This document shows, one piece after another, positions 9,998 to 21,555 of a stretch of 64,000 nucleotides of DNA. Every line of letters starts with the position of its first letter. Position 1 is the first letter of the stretch. The DNA is taken from positions 1 through 64,000 of the forward strand of contig ML978280.1 in the NCBI GenBank assembly GCA_010015745.1. Direction: 5' to 3'. Source of the DNA: Setomelanomma holmii (lineage: Eukaryota; Ascomycota; Dothideomycetes; Pleosporales; Phaeosphaeriaceae). A model generated the notes under the pieces. That model searched no databases and was not told where the DNA came from. It saw only the letters and a program-made list of their open reading frames with translations. The translations under genes and the position numbers were made by a program.

Positions 9998-11479
9998 CTG
10001 TGCAAACGATACTGCGGATTGACGGTTGGCAGATGATCCAGCAACCTGGGTGCAGGATAGGGCGCTTTATATCTCCATTGCATCGCACGGCGACACCATG
10101 CCGAAAGCACAGCGTTGCTCAGTGACCATTGCGTGCAATACGCCATAGATGACAGACGACCAGAGACCTTCCTATCGTAGGTGGTACGAAATCCCAGTGC
10201 CACTCCAAGACCCGTATCGAAGCATCAACGGTGCGTGTATGCCCAGAGTAGCATGCAGTAATATGCTTGGGTGGTCTTGGAGCGTCTTGGGAGACGGGGA
10301 AATGTCAGCGTTCATTTGCTCCGCTTGGTAACGGAAGCTTGGCAGCCATCTGACCTGCACTTCGACAACAAGCTGCGGCTCCGGGTTAGCTTGCCTGCCG
10401 GCGTAGGCATGGTGGGGCCAGCGCGGTGCTCGTCGAGCTTGATGGTGTCTCCGCCGGCTCAAGCGCTGATTGGCAGGTCGCGTTTCCGCATCAGGCAGGA
10501 GCGTGAAAATGCCAAGACGAGGTTGGATTGCATCTGCGCCACGACCAAAATACCGCGGGTGCCTGGGAAGGACGCCGTTGAGGTCATGGAGGGTATCGTC
10601 GATTGTGCTGATGCTGCGACGACAGCAAAGAATGATGGTCGCGATCGAAGTTCATCGATGACTTCGCTCCTTCTCCTTCTCAAGTAGCGGGAGTCACGCC
10701 CGACGGCGATCTGCTGCCCTGCATTTCATGTCGTGGTACCAGACCTAGGCTCGATTCTGGGAGAAGTTGATCTGGTGGCAAGCATGCCGGCCAGTGAATG
10801 GTGCGCTTGTCTCGGTGGGTTTAAGGCAGGCAGGGCGGGCGGGATTGGGATCGACATAGCACGGCTTGGCGAAGGGACGTTGAGAGAGGCAGAATTTGCA
10901 GAGGGAAGCAGGCTGCGAAGGCGGAGTGCAGAGACGAAAGTAGGGGTTGAAGAAGACAAGCAGCGGATGTCCACACGGCGCAGGATGGTTTATGTACGCG
11001 GGCCCAGTTTTAAAAAGGCGATGGTTCATGCCGTTTGCGAGCGTTCTGAGCAAGATTGAGGTGAATACGTACCAAGACCATCTCGACGATAATTGGGTTG
11101 TTCGGCAGTGGTACCTCGCAGGGCTTGTGGTCACATCGCGAGAAGGCGCGCATTCACGTGTTGGCTTAGCAAGCGACTAGGGCATGTTGCATGCTTCACA
11201 CCTGCCCTCTGGAAGCATAAGAGACTCCATCGAGAAACCAAATGATCTGTATGACATGTACCGGGTGTCTGGGAAACTTGGTGCTGCATCTACAATGTGA
11301 AAGATTGCTTGATTTTCTTGGTGAAGCGGGCGTGCAATAGAGAGAATGGCGGCGCGCTCCCACAGAGCAAGCCAAAGCCCGGCCAAACTTGCCCATACGC
11401 GGCCCAAAGCGGCTCCAACTTCACGAGCTTCAACTGTCCAACGTCATTATTCTCACCACCTGCCTCGCCGCACGGCACC
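9998..11479. other. Long intergenic region between divergent genes
   Basis: About 1.5 kb separates the start codons of the choice-of-anchor B gene and the cyclin H gene. Several 70-140 codon open frames exist on both strands, but they overlap each other, have biased composition and show no family resemblance, so I call none. The region probably holds the two promoters. Confidence 0.5.
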
Positions 11480-12775
11480 ATGAAACTGACTGAGGATGAC
11501 ATCTACCGCACCTCGACTCAGTACAGGTTCTGGTCCTTCACCAAAGAGCAGCTAGCTGCGCAGCGTCTGAGAACGAATGCCCAAGCGACGGAACGCGTCA
11601 AAGCAAATGTTGCCCGCCTTCGCGCCCAGCGGCAACAGCAGGCCGACTCGGACAGCGTGAGCTCTGGCGTAGAGAATGGCAGTGGCGCCAACACGCCGCT
11701 ACCAGACAGGAGCAGCGACCTCAAGGAGGTCGACTGCCTGACTGCAGAGGAGGAGCTCAAGCTTGTCGACGAGTTCTGCGAGCGCGCCGTAGCCCTCGGC
11801 CAACACTGCAACTTTGCCATGGAGGCCACGGTACGTACATTGGTGCACTTGCATTCATGAGCCTGTACTGACGTCTCGTCCCAGGCCACAGGCGTCCAAT
11901 TCCTCCGCCGCTTCTACCTGTACAACTCGCCCATGACGTACCACGGTCAGAATATCTCGCGCACCACCATGTTCCTGGCCACCAAAACCGAGAACAGCCA
12001 CCGTCCCCTCGACGAATTCGTAGCCAACTTTGGCAAAGTCACAAGAGAGCAGATCCTCGCGCCGGAATACATCGTCGCACAAGGCCTGCGCTTCCACCTC
12101 GAAGTCAAGCATCCGTTCCGCGGTCTGAAAGGCGCGCACCTCGAAATCATGGGCATCGCGCTGGGAAGCTACGAAGGTCCGAATAAGATTGACGAGGGCA
12201 TGACAAGCGCAGACTTGCAAGCCAGGATGTTAAAGTTGCCCAGCAAGTCAGGCAGGCCCGTAGCCATGAGCGCAAAAGACATGGAGCAACGCGTCAACGC
12301 AGCGTATGTGCACGCCTCAAACACCCTCAAGAAAGTCGCCATTCTCACCGACGCTTACTTCCTCTACACGCCCAGCCAGATCTGGCTCGCCGCACACCTC
12401 CTCGCCGACGAGCCCCTCACACTATTCCACATCAGTCTCAAAGTCTCCGCCTCATCGCTCACATGCACCAAACTCGTCTCCACAATCCGATCCTGCGCTG
12501 CATTACTCTCCTCGCACCACACCTACGCGCCAAACCCAGAACGCGACGCAAAACACAGGGCTGAAGTCAAGCGCCTGATCGAGAAGCTGAAGAGCTGCCG
12601 CGACCCGGATAAGGTGGATTTGGTCAAGCTGAACCAGGCGCAGAAGAGGGACGCAGTCAAAGAGGATGGGGATGGGATCGAGTTGGAGGAGAGTAAGGCG
12701 AAGAGGAGGAAGATTGAGAGGGAGACGTATGAGAAGGCTAGTAATGAGTTCTGGGGGCCCGAGTTGAAGAAGTAG
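11480..12775 (+). CDS. Cyclin H homologue (TFIIH kinase-module cyclin, CCL1-like)
   Basis: CDS is join(11480..11830,11885..12775), 413 aa, with a 54-bp GTACGT...CAG intron. The protein opens with DDIYRTSTQYRFWSFTKEQL, the start typical of cyclin H/Ccl1. The first cyclin box follows (about residues 85-200, with FLRRFYLYNSPM and TENSHRPLDEF) and then a second box (RVNAAYVHASNTLKK, about 280 onward). The C-terminus is a basic helical tail. Cyclin H pairs with the Cdk7-type kinase Kin28 in TFIIH, which phosphorylates the RNA polymerase II C-terminal domain. The chosen ATG directly precedes the conserved N-terminus; an in-frame upstream extension has no resemblance. Confidence 0.92.
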
Positions 12776-13178
12776 ATGATGAGGAAGGGTGGAGTATTGG
12801 TGGTGAGGATCGTTCAAAGGATGCATAGCGTGGCGTTTGGGCGGGCATTGGGTGGCGTTTTGGGATCGTTTGAGAGCTTATATTGGAGATCAGCTCTTCA
12901 CCCGAATAGTAAGAAAGGTAAACTCTTCTACACGATTCTTTCGCGAACGAACCTCAACTCGTGCTTCATTCTTAGCTTCCAATCTGGACGGCTCTGCCCC
13001 ATGGCGCCGTGTATGTCACTATGGTGCCGTTTTCTTACAGCCACAAGGCTCGGTCTGTCCAATTCCCCTATCACCATTACTCCACCCTCCCCTCCACTTC
13101 ACTCTAGTTTCAAGTGCGCAAGCCTGTCCAACTCCTCGTCCTCTCCAACGTCCTCCCTGCCAAGACCTTCTGTTCTCT
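12776..13178. other. Intergenic between convergent genes
   Basis: About 400 bases of 3' sequence between the cyclin H gene and the convergent 665-aa gene. It is pyrimidine-rich on the + strand toward its end. No gene is seen. Confidence 0.5.
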
Positions 13179-15357
13179 CTACTGACCCTTCTTCCTTCCC
13201 TCCTCGCCGTCCCGCCTCACACTGCCCGGCACCATTGACGCAACCGGAACCGCGTTACTCGCACCAGCTGTCTTCCCGCCCAGCACTGAATTGCCCAGAT
13301 ACTTCGTCATTGGCTTAGACACGACCTCGTCAAACTTCCACCCCTCCGTGTCCTTGTCCTTCTTCTTCTTCTTCTTCTTCTTCTTCTTGTCGCCGCTCAG
13401 CTCATTCCTATCTTCTTCGTCTTGACATTCCTCTCGCTCCTGTTCGCGCTGCTCAGCCTCGGTTTTCTCCCGCGCCCGAATTTCTAACATCATCGTCTGC
13501 ATCTGCACGCGATACTGCTGCGGCACGTTTTTGTTCTCGCCAAATGTGTCCATCAACTTCTTCCTGCGTTCCGCATACGCTGCCCTGAGTTCGGCGGTTG
13601 TTGCGTCTTTCATGCTGATCTTCTTTAGGTCGGTGGTGCTGGTGGATTTGCGTGGTGTGGAGGCGTCGGAGGCGTCGGAGTCTGTGTCGGTGGAAGTCGG
13701 GGGCGTACATGGCTTGGGGACGGATATGCTGGATGGAGTGGGTGGGGCGGGAGCATGTTTGGGTTTCTTGCTTGCGTCGACAGTCCCGAGGGAGGTCCGG
13801 CGGCGTTTGAGGTCTGGTGTCATTCGCGCCTGTGACTGTGTCTGCGACTGAGGTTGTTCAAGCAGTCTGGACTCGATGCTAGGCTCACGACTAAGGTGTT
13901 CGGGCGTGTGGCGCGTTAAGACACTACTGCTTCGACATTGGACCTTGCTCATCGTGCGTGAGCAATCCTCTTCGTCGTCAGAGGTGGGGCGCTGCGTGAA
14001 TTGCAGAGTTCGTGGAGGCGGCATATCATGCTCTTGTTCTTGCTCAGCATCGGCTACACCAGGCTCAGCCTCAGTCTCCGGGCCGGTGAACAGCGAGTCC
14101 ATCTCGTCCTGTTGCTGGAGCGTACGAGCAGCATTGCTGCCAGGCGTCGTACCTTCACTGCCACCGCCATCTGGATCGCCATCATGACCTAGGCGACGGT
14201 GCTCAGCATCATCAAACCCACCAGCCCCACCACCGTGCCCACCATTTTGACCCTGCGGCGCGAAGTCTCTCCTAACTTTGGGCTCGCTCCTACTCACTTT
14301 CCCACCAAATCCCTGCTCGAAGTCCTGCAGCACGCTTTTCAACTCGACAATGCTCTTGTGCAGTTCGGGGAAGTCAGTACCGACGTTCGAGTACACGCTG
14401 ACCACATTCCAAGACGCCATCATCAGGTTGTCGAAGTTCGGGAATGCAGTGTTGATGACATTGTTGAAAAAGTCGATCTTGATGGTGTCAGGGATGGTGT
14501 TGAAGGTGGCGATTTTGGCGATGTCGGGGATGGTGTCGAGGCCGATGTGTGAACGCTTGTTCGAGGCGTGTTTGGTCACGGCTTCATTGGGGCGACGCTT
14601 GCGGGACCTCTTTACTGTGGGTTTGTTAGTGATGGAATGGTAAGGTTGAAAGCATAAAGGCTTACCTTGGCCCGGAATGCCGTTCTGTGTTGAGAGGTCC
14701 GGGTCGAGCTTCGCCAGTGTCTGGCATGGTTAGTATCCCAACTAGAAGAGAGAGAGAGCGTGTATGTCTTCAGTGCATCATGAGCAAGTCGAAGGCCAAG
14801 CACGCAACGCACGGAAGGCGTCTAGGGCCACTGAAAGTTAGCAAACATACCTCTCCCTCCTGAAACTCCTGCACCGACTGCTGACTACACATGTTGAACG
14901 CAACCTGTCGAATCTCATTGATCTGGTTCCTCCTCGCCCAAATTGCCTTGAACTTCTCCTCGAACAACTTCACCATGCTTTTCGCGATGAAGACATGAAT
15001 AGGCGCAGAGCTCAAGTTTGCCGCGTCTTGTGGTAGAGCATCATCAGTGCGGAACTCGAAGCGTCCGTCCTCTACGGTCAGGTAGGCGCGAAATATGCCG
15101 GTGCCCAGACTCACATCGTTGTCGAAATGCACGTTGCCGAGGTCGAATCGAGTCGCAGTGTCCTTGAGTGTGACCATGGTGAGAGGCGGGTAGATGGTGC
15201 CATTAATGCGCTTGTAGCTGGGTGGCTCGGGATTGGCCAGACTCTCAATGAAATCGTCTATGTGGTGGACGTCGAGGTAGCGAAGCTGGTCGCGCAGAAG
15301 TAGGGCGCGCCGCTGCGGCTTGTTGAGCGATTTGAAGGTAGGCGCATCAATCTCCAT
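13179..15357 (-). CDS. Unrecognised conserved-looking protein with Lys-rich C-terminal tract
   Basis: CDS is complement(join(13179..14614,14666..14720,14851..15357)), 665 aa, three exons. The first intron (14721-14850) has a CTAAC branch site just before its acceptor, and the second (14615-14665) is 51 bp. The first ~190 residues look folded and have mixed composition (for example SLNKPQRRALLLRDQLRYLD). A basic KRSRKRR stretch follows, then a helical part to about residue 290, and then a long disordered acidic/Ser/Thr region. Near the C-terminus is a run of about ten lysines encoded by a CTT/TTC tract at 13361-13390, followed by WKFDEVVSKPMTKYLGNSVL. The basic patches suggest a nuclear protein. 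I do not recognise the family. The start at 15357 is preferred because the upstream extension has no structure. Confidence 0.75.
13361..13391. repeat. TTC/CTT triplet microsatellite inside a coding exon
   Basis: About ten tandem TTC triplets on the + strand encode the poly-lysine run of the minus-strand 665-aa protein. Copy number is likely to vary between strains, and it changes protein length without breaking frame. Confidence 0.9.
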
Positions 15358-16342
15358 GGTGACGGTTGTGTTGCAGTCCCAAGGTCGAGGGTGTGGGCTT
15401 TTGTTGTGTTGGAAGGTGGCCTGGTTGTCGACGGCGCTAGAATCGCGGGCCAGAGGGAGTGGGTGAAACTGTTGTATCCTCCACGTGCAGATTTGCAATA
15501 CAAACGCTGCCCGCACACCAGAGTGAGGTGCTCCACGCAGTGAGAACCAAGATGGGCTGTGGTCCTCGTAATCAATCTGTGTTGCGCCTGCTGTTCGGTC
15601 GAAGATGATTTCCAGGTCTCGAAAGTCCAGTTGAGGGAGTTGTCGTGACAGAACGGGTGCAGAGTATGTAGCGAGAAGGGCTATATATATACGTGCACTG
15701 ACGGCGTGGGCAGGCTCGGTAGTCTCTCACCTTGACGCCGCTGACAGTGGACGGCAAACTCCAGGTAAAGGCAGATGGCCAATGGTGTGGAAACGGCTCC
15801 CTCCAACCTGGTCTGCTTGCCGAAGCTGTAGATTATGACACGAATGGAAATGATGTCGCCGCCAACTTCCATCAATACCTTCTCGTATGCCATGAAGAAA
15901 GAAACAGGCAAGCCAGAGTCGATGCTACCCTGAGGAATTCATGTTTCTGCTTCGACATCGAAGATGAATCGCCATTGCAGCCTTGAGGGAGTCATGGGCT
16001 ATCCTAAGGACAGTGTCGAGAAGATTTAATGGATGAGGCATGTTGAGTCGAGAATTTCGAAGGACGTTGTGGTTTGGAAACATTTGTGCCATTGCCGTGA
16101 GATGGTGCAGGGCCACAGTATCGTGGAAATAGTGTAACGGAAATGGGAATGGAAGGGCAAACGAGAACGTGACACAGGCATCTTTGATGTAGTTGTTGAG
16201 AGACAAGATGAGATGTGCGGAAGGACTTGTGACTGGTGGTAACGAAGATTATGGGCTTACCGCGTCGGGTATGTGTCTATGACTACTCGTACACACTCAG
16301 AGGACCACGACGTCCTAGAATGAATGAGGCAAACCATCACGC
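15358..16342. other. Intergenic between two minus-strand genes
   Basis: Nearly 1 kb upstream of the 665-aa gene and downstream of RPT2. A TATATATATA run lies near 15681. The open frames on both strands are short and mutually overlapping; I see no gene. Confidence 0.5.
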
Positions 16343-17907
16343 TTACAAGTACAGACCCTCCGGCTCGCCCTCAGTCTTTGTCTTCAGCACACGCTCCCTC
16401 GCAGCACGGAAGTCTTCCATGTTCACCCGCATTCTTCGCTCGCGGAGAGCCAAAAGACCAGCTTCGGAGCATATGGCCTTGATATCGGCACCAGAGAGGT
16501 CATCCTTCTGGTTGATGAACTCGTCCAGGTCAACATCCTCGTTCAACGACATCTTGGAGGTATGCAGGGTGAAGATCTTCTTCTTGGTTGATTCTGTGCG
16601 GGGGTTAGTGATGTGCTACCAATGCAAGTTTGGAATGTGTAGACTCACGATCGGGGTTCTCGAAGAGGATCTTTCGATCGATGCGACCAGGACGAATCAG
16701 CGCGGGGTCGAGTGTCTCGATCTTGTTGGTTGCCATGATAACCTTGACATCACCTCGGTCATCGAAACCATCGAGCTGGTTCAACAGCTCCAACATGGTG
16801 CGCTGAATTTCCCTCTCTCCTCCTGATGTTGACTCATATCGCTTCGTACCAATGGCGTCGATCTCGTCGATGAAGACAATGGATGGTGCGTTCTCGGCGG
16901 CGGTCTGGAAGAGTTGTCGTACGAGCCTCGGACCGTCTCCCAAGTACTTCTGAATCAGCTCACTACCCACAATACGCAAGAATGTTGCGCTGGTCTGGTT
17001 GGCCACAGCCTTTGCCAACAAAGTCTTGCCAGTACCCGGAGCACCGTACAGGATGACACCCTTCGGCGGCTTGATACCCATCTCCTCGTACAGCTCAGGA
17101 TGTAGTAGTGGCAGCTCGACCGCCTCCCGTACCTCCTGAATCTGCTGCTCCAGACCACCAATGTCCGCGTATGACTCTGTGGGCGCCTTGTCCAACTTCA
17201 TGACCGAGACGAGCGGGTCTGCATCGTCTGTCAGCACACCAACAACCGACACCGACTTGTGGTGCAGCAATATGCTCGCTCCCGGCTCTAGCAGGTCCTT
17301 GTCGACAAACGACATGATAGACACGTAGTACTCTGGGCCGGTAGCGCTGGAAACGATGGCGTGGTCGTCATCGATCAGCTCCTCGAGGTTGCCGACGCCC
17401 ATGGGGCTGCCTCGCATGTCGTCGACCCGCGACCGCTCATCCGCATTCCGATCTACAGCATCCTCGCCGCCTGAAGGGAGCGGTGCGTTTCCCTCCTTTG
17501 CTGCCTTCGCCTTCCGCAGACGCTCCTGGTTCTCGACGTATTCCTCCTCAAGCAGCAGGTGGTCGTGGATGCGCTGCATGCGCAGATATCTTAGCTTGCA
17601 TCGCGCAGTCGGGTAGACGATAGGGAGCTTTGCGGCGGCGCTGGGTCCGGCCTGCTTCTTCTTCTTCCTGCCGATGCGGGTCGTGGGCTGTGGCGGAGGC
17701 TCGTACTTGGGCTTCTCCTTCTAAACAGCAGGTCAGTATCAGGCCAGGCAGGACGATGGCCAGCAGATAGCAGGGGGTGCTGATCATACCTTGTCTTTCT
17801 TGCTCTTATCATCGCCAGGAGGCCCACTGCCGCCTGCGCTGGACTGTTGGTTACCCTATCATCGTGAGTGTGCTGCATACGACTTCCGAAGGAGGCGAGC
17901 TCACCAT
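16343..17907 (-). CDS. RPT2: 26S proteasome regulatory ATPase subunit 4 (Rpt2)
   Basis: CDS is complement(join(16343..16593,16649..17720,17790..17855,17905..17907)), 463 aa. Introns are 55, 69 and 49 bp. The first coding exon is the ATG alone; splicing it to GGTAACCAACAG gives MGNQQS, the N-myristoylation signal known for Rpt2. Then come KYEPPPQPTTRIGRKKKK, a coiled-coil start (LRMQRIHDHLLLEEEY), the OB domain, and the AAA domain with Walker A GAPGTGKT and Walker B FIDEIDAIG. A final GLYL matches the Rpt2 C-terminal tail, which docks in the 20S alpha-ring and opens the gate. The subunit unfolds ubiquitinated substrates. The gene is divergent from the Ubc1-type E2 gene, another ubiquitin-proteasome component. 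Confidence 0.97.
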
Positions 17908-18625
17908 GACACGCTGTCAGCACAGAAGCGTCACGATCTGCTCGAGAGGAGTTCTTGGTGAGGTGAAGTATGCGGGGCAGTCACACTGCGGTAGAGAGAG
18001 ATGGCAGTGTTGCGTGTGGGTGTCGTGTTTGTAATGTTGATGATGGCTGGCAGCGAGGTGAGTTCCGCCGCGTAGCTCCCGCTCGCTTATGTAAAGCTCG
18101 CGTGGCGTTACGGCGCTATGCGCTGCTTCAAGCCGCAGGTGCCTCGAACCTCCGCCTCATCTTTCGCCATAGAATGACAGACACGTCGACCGTCGTCAGA
18201 AGTGAATAGCCACACTGCTTGAATACCATCTACCTTCCCTCTCCGCCAAATCTACATCCCTCCACCAAATCGCCTGTGATTAGCAACGTCGTTCCCCGGC
18301 CCCGCTGCTTGCATCCAAGCTCCAAGCAGCTCCCCACGCGGGTCACTAGGTACTCTTGATAGACACGACGATAGCCCGAGTTCTTATAGGTCCTTCTACC
18401 TTGCTTGCCCACAGCACCGAGACTCCGCATATCAACTTCTTAGCTCGGATCATTCACCCGAGTGACTCAACCCCCGCACCAGTTGGCGCCTTCGGAGCCT
18501 GAGGCTGACCACGATCTAGCACCGTCCACTAGACTTGCTGCCTGCCTCATACATAAGAGGCTCTTCCCCAGCCTTCCCTCACCGTGCCCGCAACTTCTCT
18601 CTGCATCAACCTCAACCCTCTCCCA
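17908..18625. promoter_or_regulatory. Shared intergenic promoter region of RPT2 and the UBC1-type gene
   Basis: These 718 bases hold both promoters and 5' UTRs of two divergent ubiquitin-proteasome genes. In other ascomycetes proteasome genes are often controlled by a common box (PACE in yeast, GGTGGCAAA). I did not find an exact copy, so joint control is only inferred from the arrangement. Confidence 0.45.
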
Positions 18626-19461
18626 ATGGCCTCCAACCGCAACCGCCGTATCGCCAAGGAGATCGCCGACATCCAGAACGACCAGCATTCCAAGATTGTC
18701 GTCGAGCCTGCAGGCAATGGCGATGACCTCACACATCTTCGCGGACAGTTCTTCGGCCCGCCAGACACACCGTACGAAGGCGGCACATTCCATGTGGACA
18801 TCAAGATTCCCAGCGAGTATCCGTTCCGACCGCCGGTCATGAAGTTCGAGACCAAGACCTGGCACCCCAATGTCAGCTCACAAACAGTATGTTTACTCTT
18901 CTAAAAGCTCGTATTGCATACTGATCGTGTAGGGCGCAATCTGCTTAGACACATTATCGTCTCAATGGTCGCCAGTCCTCACCATCAAGTCCGCCCTTAT
19001 CTCCCTGCAATCTCTCCTCAGCACACCCGAGCCGAAAGACCCGCAAGACGCAGAAGTCGCCAGCATGCTCATCCGGAACCCGGCCGAGTTCGAACACAAG
19101 GCACGAGAGTGGTCGGTGAAGTATGCCGGCGCACCAAAGAAGGAGATTGCAGAGGGTAGTGGTGGTGCAACTGCTGAGTCCATCAAGAATAAGCACCGAC
19201 AAGCCAAGGAGAACGAGGAGAAGGTCAAGCTTGCTGCGTATGTGTTATTCAGGCTGGGCAAGAGCTACTGCTAATCATGGGCACAGATACCACGGCTACA
19301 ACAAACAGCTCGTCGACCGCTTCGTCGATATGGGCTTCGACGTGGAGGCCGTCGTGGCGGCATTCGAATACGTCGGTATTGACAAGATGGGCGGCGAGGA
19401 TTACGAGCTGGAGGAGGCATATATGGGCGACATTACTGCTCGTCTATTCGGCGAAGCCTAG
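18626..19461 (+). CDS. Ubiquitin-conjugating enzyme E2 with C-terminal UBA domain (Ubc1/UBE2K class)
   Basis: CDS is join(18626..18886,18933..19237,19287..19461), 246 aa, with introns of 46 and 49 bp. The UBC fold spans residues 1-150. The HPN motif is at 80-82 and the active-site cysteine is Cys91 in GAICLDTL, directly after the first splice. The remainder ends in a UBA domain (about 205-246; MGFDVEAVVAAFEYVG). The E2-plus-UBA arrangement is that of yeast Ubc1 and human UBE2K, which extend Lys48-linked chains in proteasomal degradation. The ATG at 18626 begins MASNRNRRIAKEI, the usual start. Divergent neighbour: RPT2. Confidence 0.96.
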
Positions 19462-19785
19462 GAAGACTTTACCTTTGGAACATGAACTTTATGCTGCGAC
19501 AATATACCACTGGGAGCGATTGACAGATGAGACGAAATATGGCACGAAGAGATGCGAATCAAGACACCGGCGTTTGTCACTAGGCTCATCATCATCATTC
19601 TTCATGGCGTCAGGCTTGTCTGAACGACGTGTATTTGCACGTCTCCAGGATATGGAGTTTGTTTCTATCTATCAGCATGGAATATATTTACACATCTTCA
19701 CAACCACAACGCATTCGACATTATCCTTCCTCGACGTCAATCAAAATCTGATGGAAAATATTAAACATGTTTGCAGGCAGCACAT
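19462..19785. other. Intergenic between convergent genes
   Basis: This is 324 bases of 3' sequence between the E2 gene and the small secreted protein gene; nothing is recognised. Confidence 0.5.
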
Positions 19786-20274
19786 CTAGGCAGTAGCTGA
19801 GGTGACCTCAACAGTCGCGCTGCCAGTGTATATCCTTCCAGCACCAGACGTAGTCAGTTTGATCGGCCCGCTACCAAACACAGTCGCATTGATTGGCAAC
19901 TCAACGGTCTGCTGCAGACTAACGCCTACAATTAGATTAGCTTCTGACTCTCCGACTATAATCACTGATCTAATATCTAAACCCAGGACAAGACTGGACT
20001 TACTGCTCCCGTCATAGCTCGCCTCAAATCCAGCGGAGCAAGTTCTCGGCTGCTCGGGGTCTGCAGCAGACGGTTTCACGGTGCTGCAGCTGCTGCTGAT
20101 GCCATCTGGGTATGAGTCGGATGTGTAGACGGCGGAAATGTCTAGCGATTTGTAGCCATTGGCGTACGAAGCTTTGTTGATGGTTACGGCCCAGGAGCCG
20201 AGTCCGGAGCGAGGAAGGACGGCGGCGAGAGAGGTGCTGGCGAGCAGGGTGAGGAGAGGGGTTGTGAAGTGCAT
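19786..20274 (-). CDS. Small secreted protein of unknown function
   Basis: CDS is complement(join(19786..19925,20004..20274)), 136 aa. The 78-bp intron has GTAAGT, a CTAAT branch site and a TAG acceptor; unspliced reading would insert 26 hydrophobic residues between YDGSS and VSLQQTVELP. The first ~18 residues are a signal peptide (MHFTTPLLTLLASTSLAA). The mature part is small, Ser/Thr-rich and has two cysteines about 20 residues apart, possibly one disulfide. The size and signal fit a secreted small protein such as a candidate effector or wall protein. I do not recognise a family, and effector function is not shown. Confidence 0.75.
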   Translation of the reverse strand: MHFTTPLLTLLASTSLAAVLPRSGLGSWAVTINKASYANGYKSLDISAVYTSDSYPDGISSSCSTVKPSAADPEQPRTCSAGFEASYDGSSKSSLVLGLDIRSVIIVGESEANLIVGVSLQQTVELPINATVFGSGPIKLTTSGAGRIYTGSATVEVTSATA

Positions 20275-21555
20275 TTTGGATGGTGGGTTTGATTTGGTTT
20301 GGTTTGGGTTGGGTGGTGAGCGGTTGTGTAGTTGGTGGTAGCGAGTGTTGCTGAAGTTTGACACTGTTTCGAAGGAGCGCTGGCTTCTACATTATATATG
20401 GACTGAACTCGTATAAAGCGGCCCGCAACGTCACTTGCCCCTTGAGCTTTTGCCAATGCGCATCGGAGCGTTGGGGTGCTTGATGCTATTTCCAGGCGGC
20501 GCCATGTTAGGGTGACAGCCCTAGCGGTGATCGACGCGTGGTTGTAGGACCGAATGCAGGGTCCGGGGGAATGGGGGAATAGGTCCCGAGGAGATTCTCA
20601 GAGGTTCGCCTTTCCATCGCTGCTTGTTGGCAATTGCTGCTGGTCCTGGGGTTTGCGGTGAAGGCGAATATGATTTTTGCTCCGTGTAACGGCCTTCTCC
20701 TCTTGCTTGGAGAGCAATTCGTATCCGACTTTTACGAAAATCGACGTCAATTCACATCCCAGCATCCGACCCGACCTTTCAATAGTCTCAATGCGCTCCA
20801 CGGCAATACCCTGTACATCGTATAAATATCTTCACACTCTCAATATCCCGTCAAGGCAATCTCAATGCGCATCTCCCGTATTGCCAGGCACCGGCGCAGG
20901 AAGGTGTCTTGCTCAGGTACGTGTCGAAACGAACATTTCTCCGGCGTTGCAGTGAGCGGGTGGCCGGCAGCGGATGTGGCTGAATGGCGAGACGGGTGGA
21001 TCCGCTGCGGAGACTTTTGGGAATTCGAATCCGAGACCATACGTCAATGAGGTCATTTAGTTCTTGGTGCGGTGGTCGTTATATTGCAGACTTAAACATT
21101 CATAGCAGGATGGTTTCTTCACTTATGCGAGTCGCTTGTGGCGACGACGAAGCAGGGGACGGGCGATCCATGGTGGCTGTATTGGAGAAGGAGCAAGGCT
21201 GTGCGTGGTGCCTACCACTTCCGACACGTCCTTCAACAACGCGATTCCAGCGTCCAGACAGCATTACCCGCTCTCAGCTCGCCCACCGCTATATGCTTCA
21301 CAATCACTGGCCCGAGAGTGAGAGTTGGCATGTCGACCTGGTGTCTAGACATTCCCCGAACATGGTGGAGCAAAGTATCGACTTCGAGCCGGTAAGTGTG
21401 ACTGTTAGATTGACGGGCACGCCTATCGCTTGTCACAGAAAGCCTTCGTAGATGAGTCCAAAAGGTATCTATGTCTCTTGTTGAAAGGAACTGATCTGAG
21501 GCTGATATTTCTAGCAGGTGCATTTATCTGAACGAGGCCCTCCGGTTCTACAGGA
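20275..21555. other. Intergenic region upstream of HET pseudogene
   Basis: About 1.3 kb. Fragments near 21190-21400 may be degraded 5' parts of the HET gene (for example the frame around 21270-21390 with FTITGPRVRVGMSTW), but the frame is too broken to define exons. Otherwise I see nothing. Confidence 0.4.

Noticed and set aside
10735..10775. A stretch resembling a tRNA T-arm (GGCTCGATTC)
   Set aside because: No acceptor, D-arm or anticodon pairing could be assembled around it by eye.
10745..11134. 129-codon minus-strand frame between the anchor-B and cyclin H genes
   Set aside because: Composition is uneven, no motif or splice context supports it, and it overlaps other frames of similar length.
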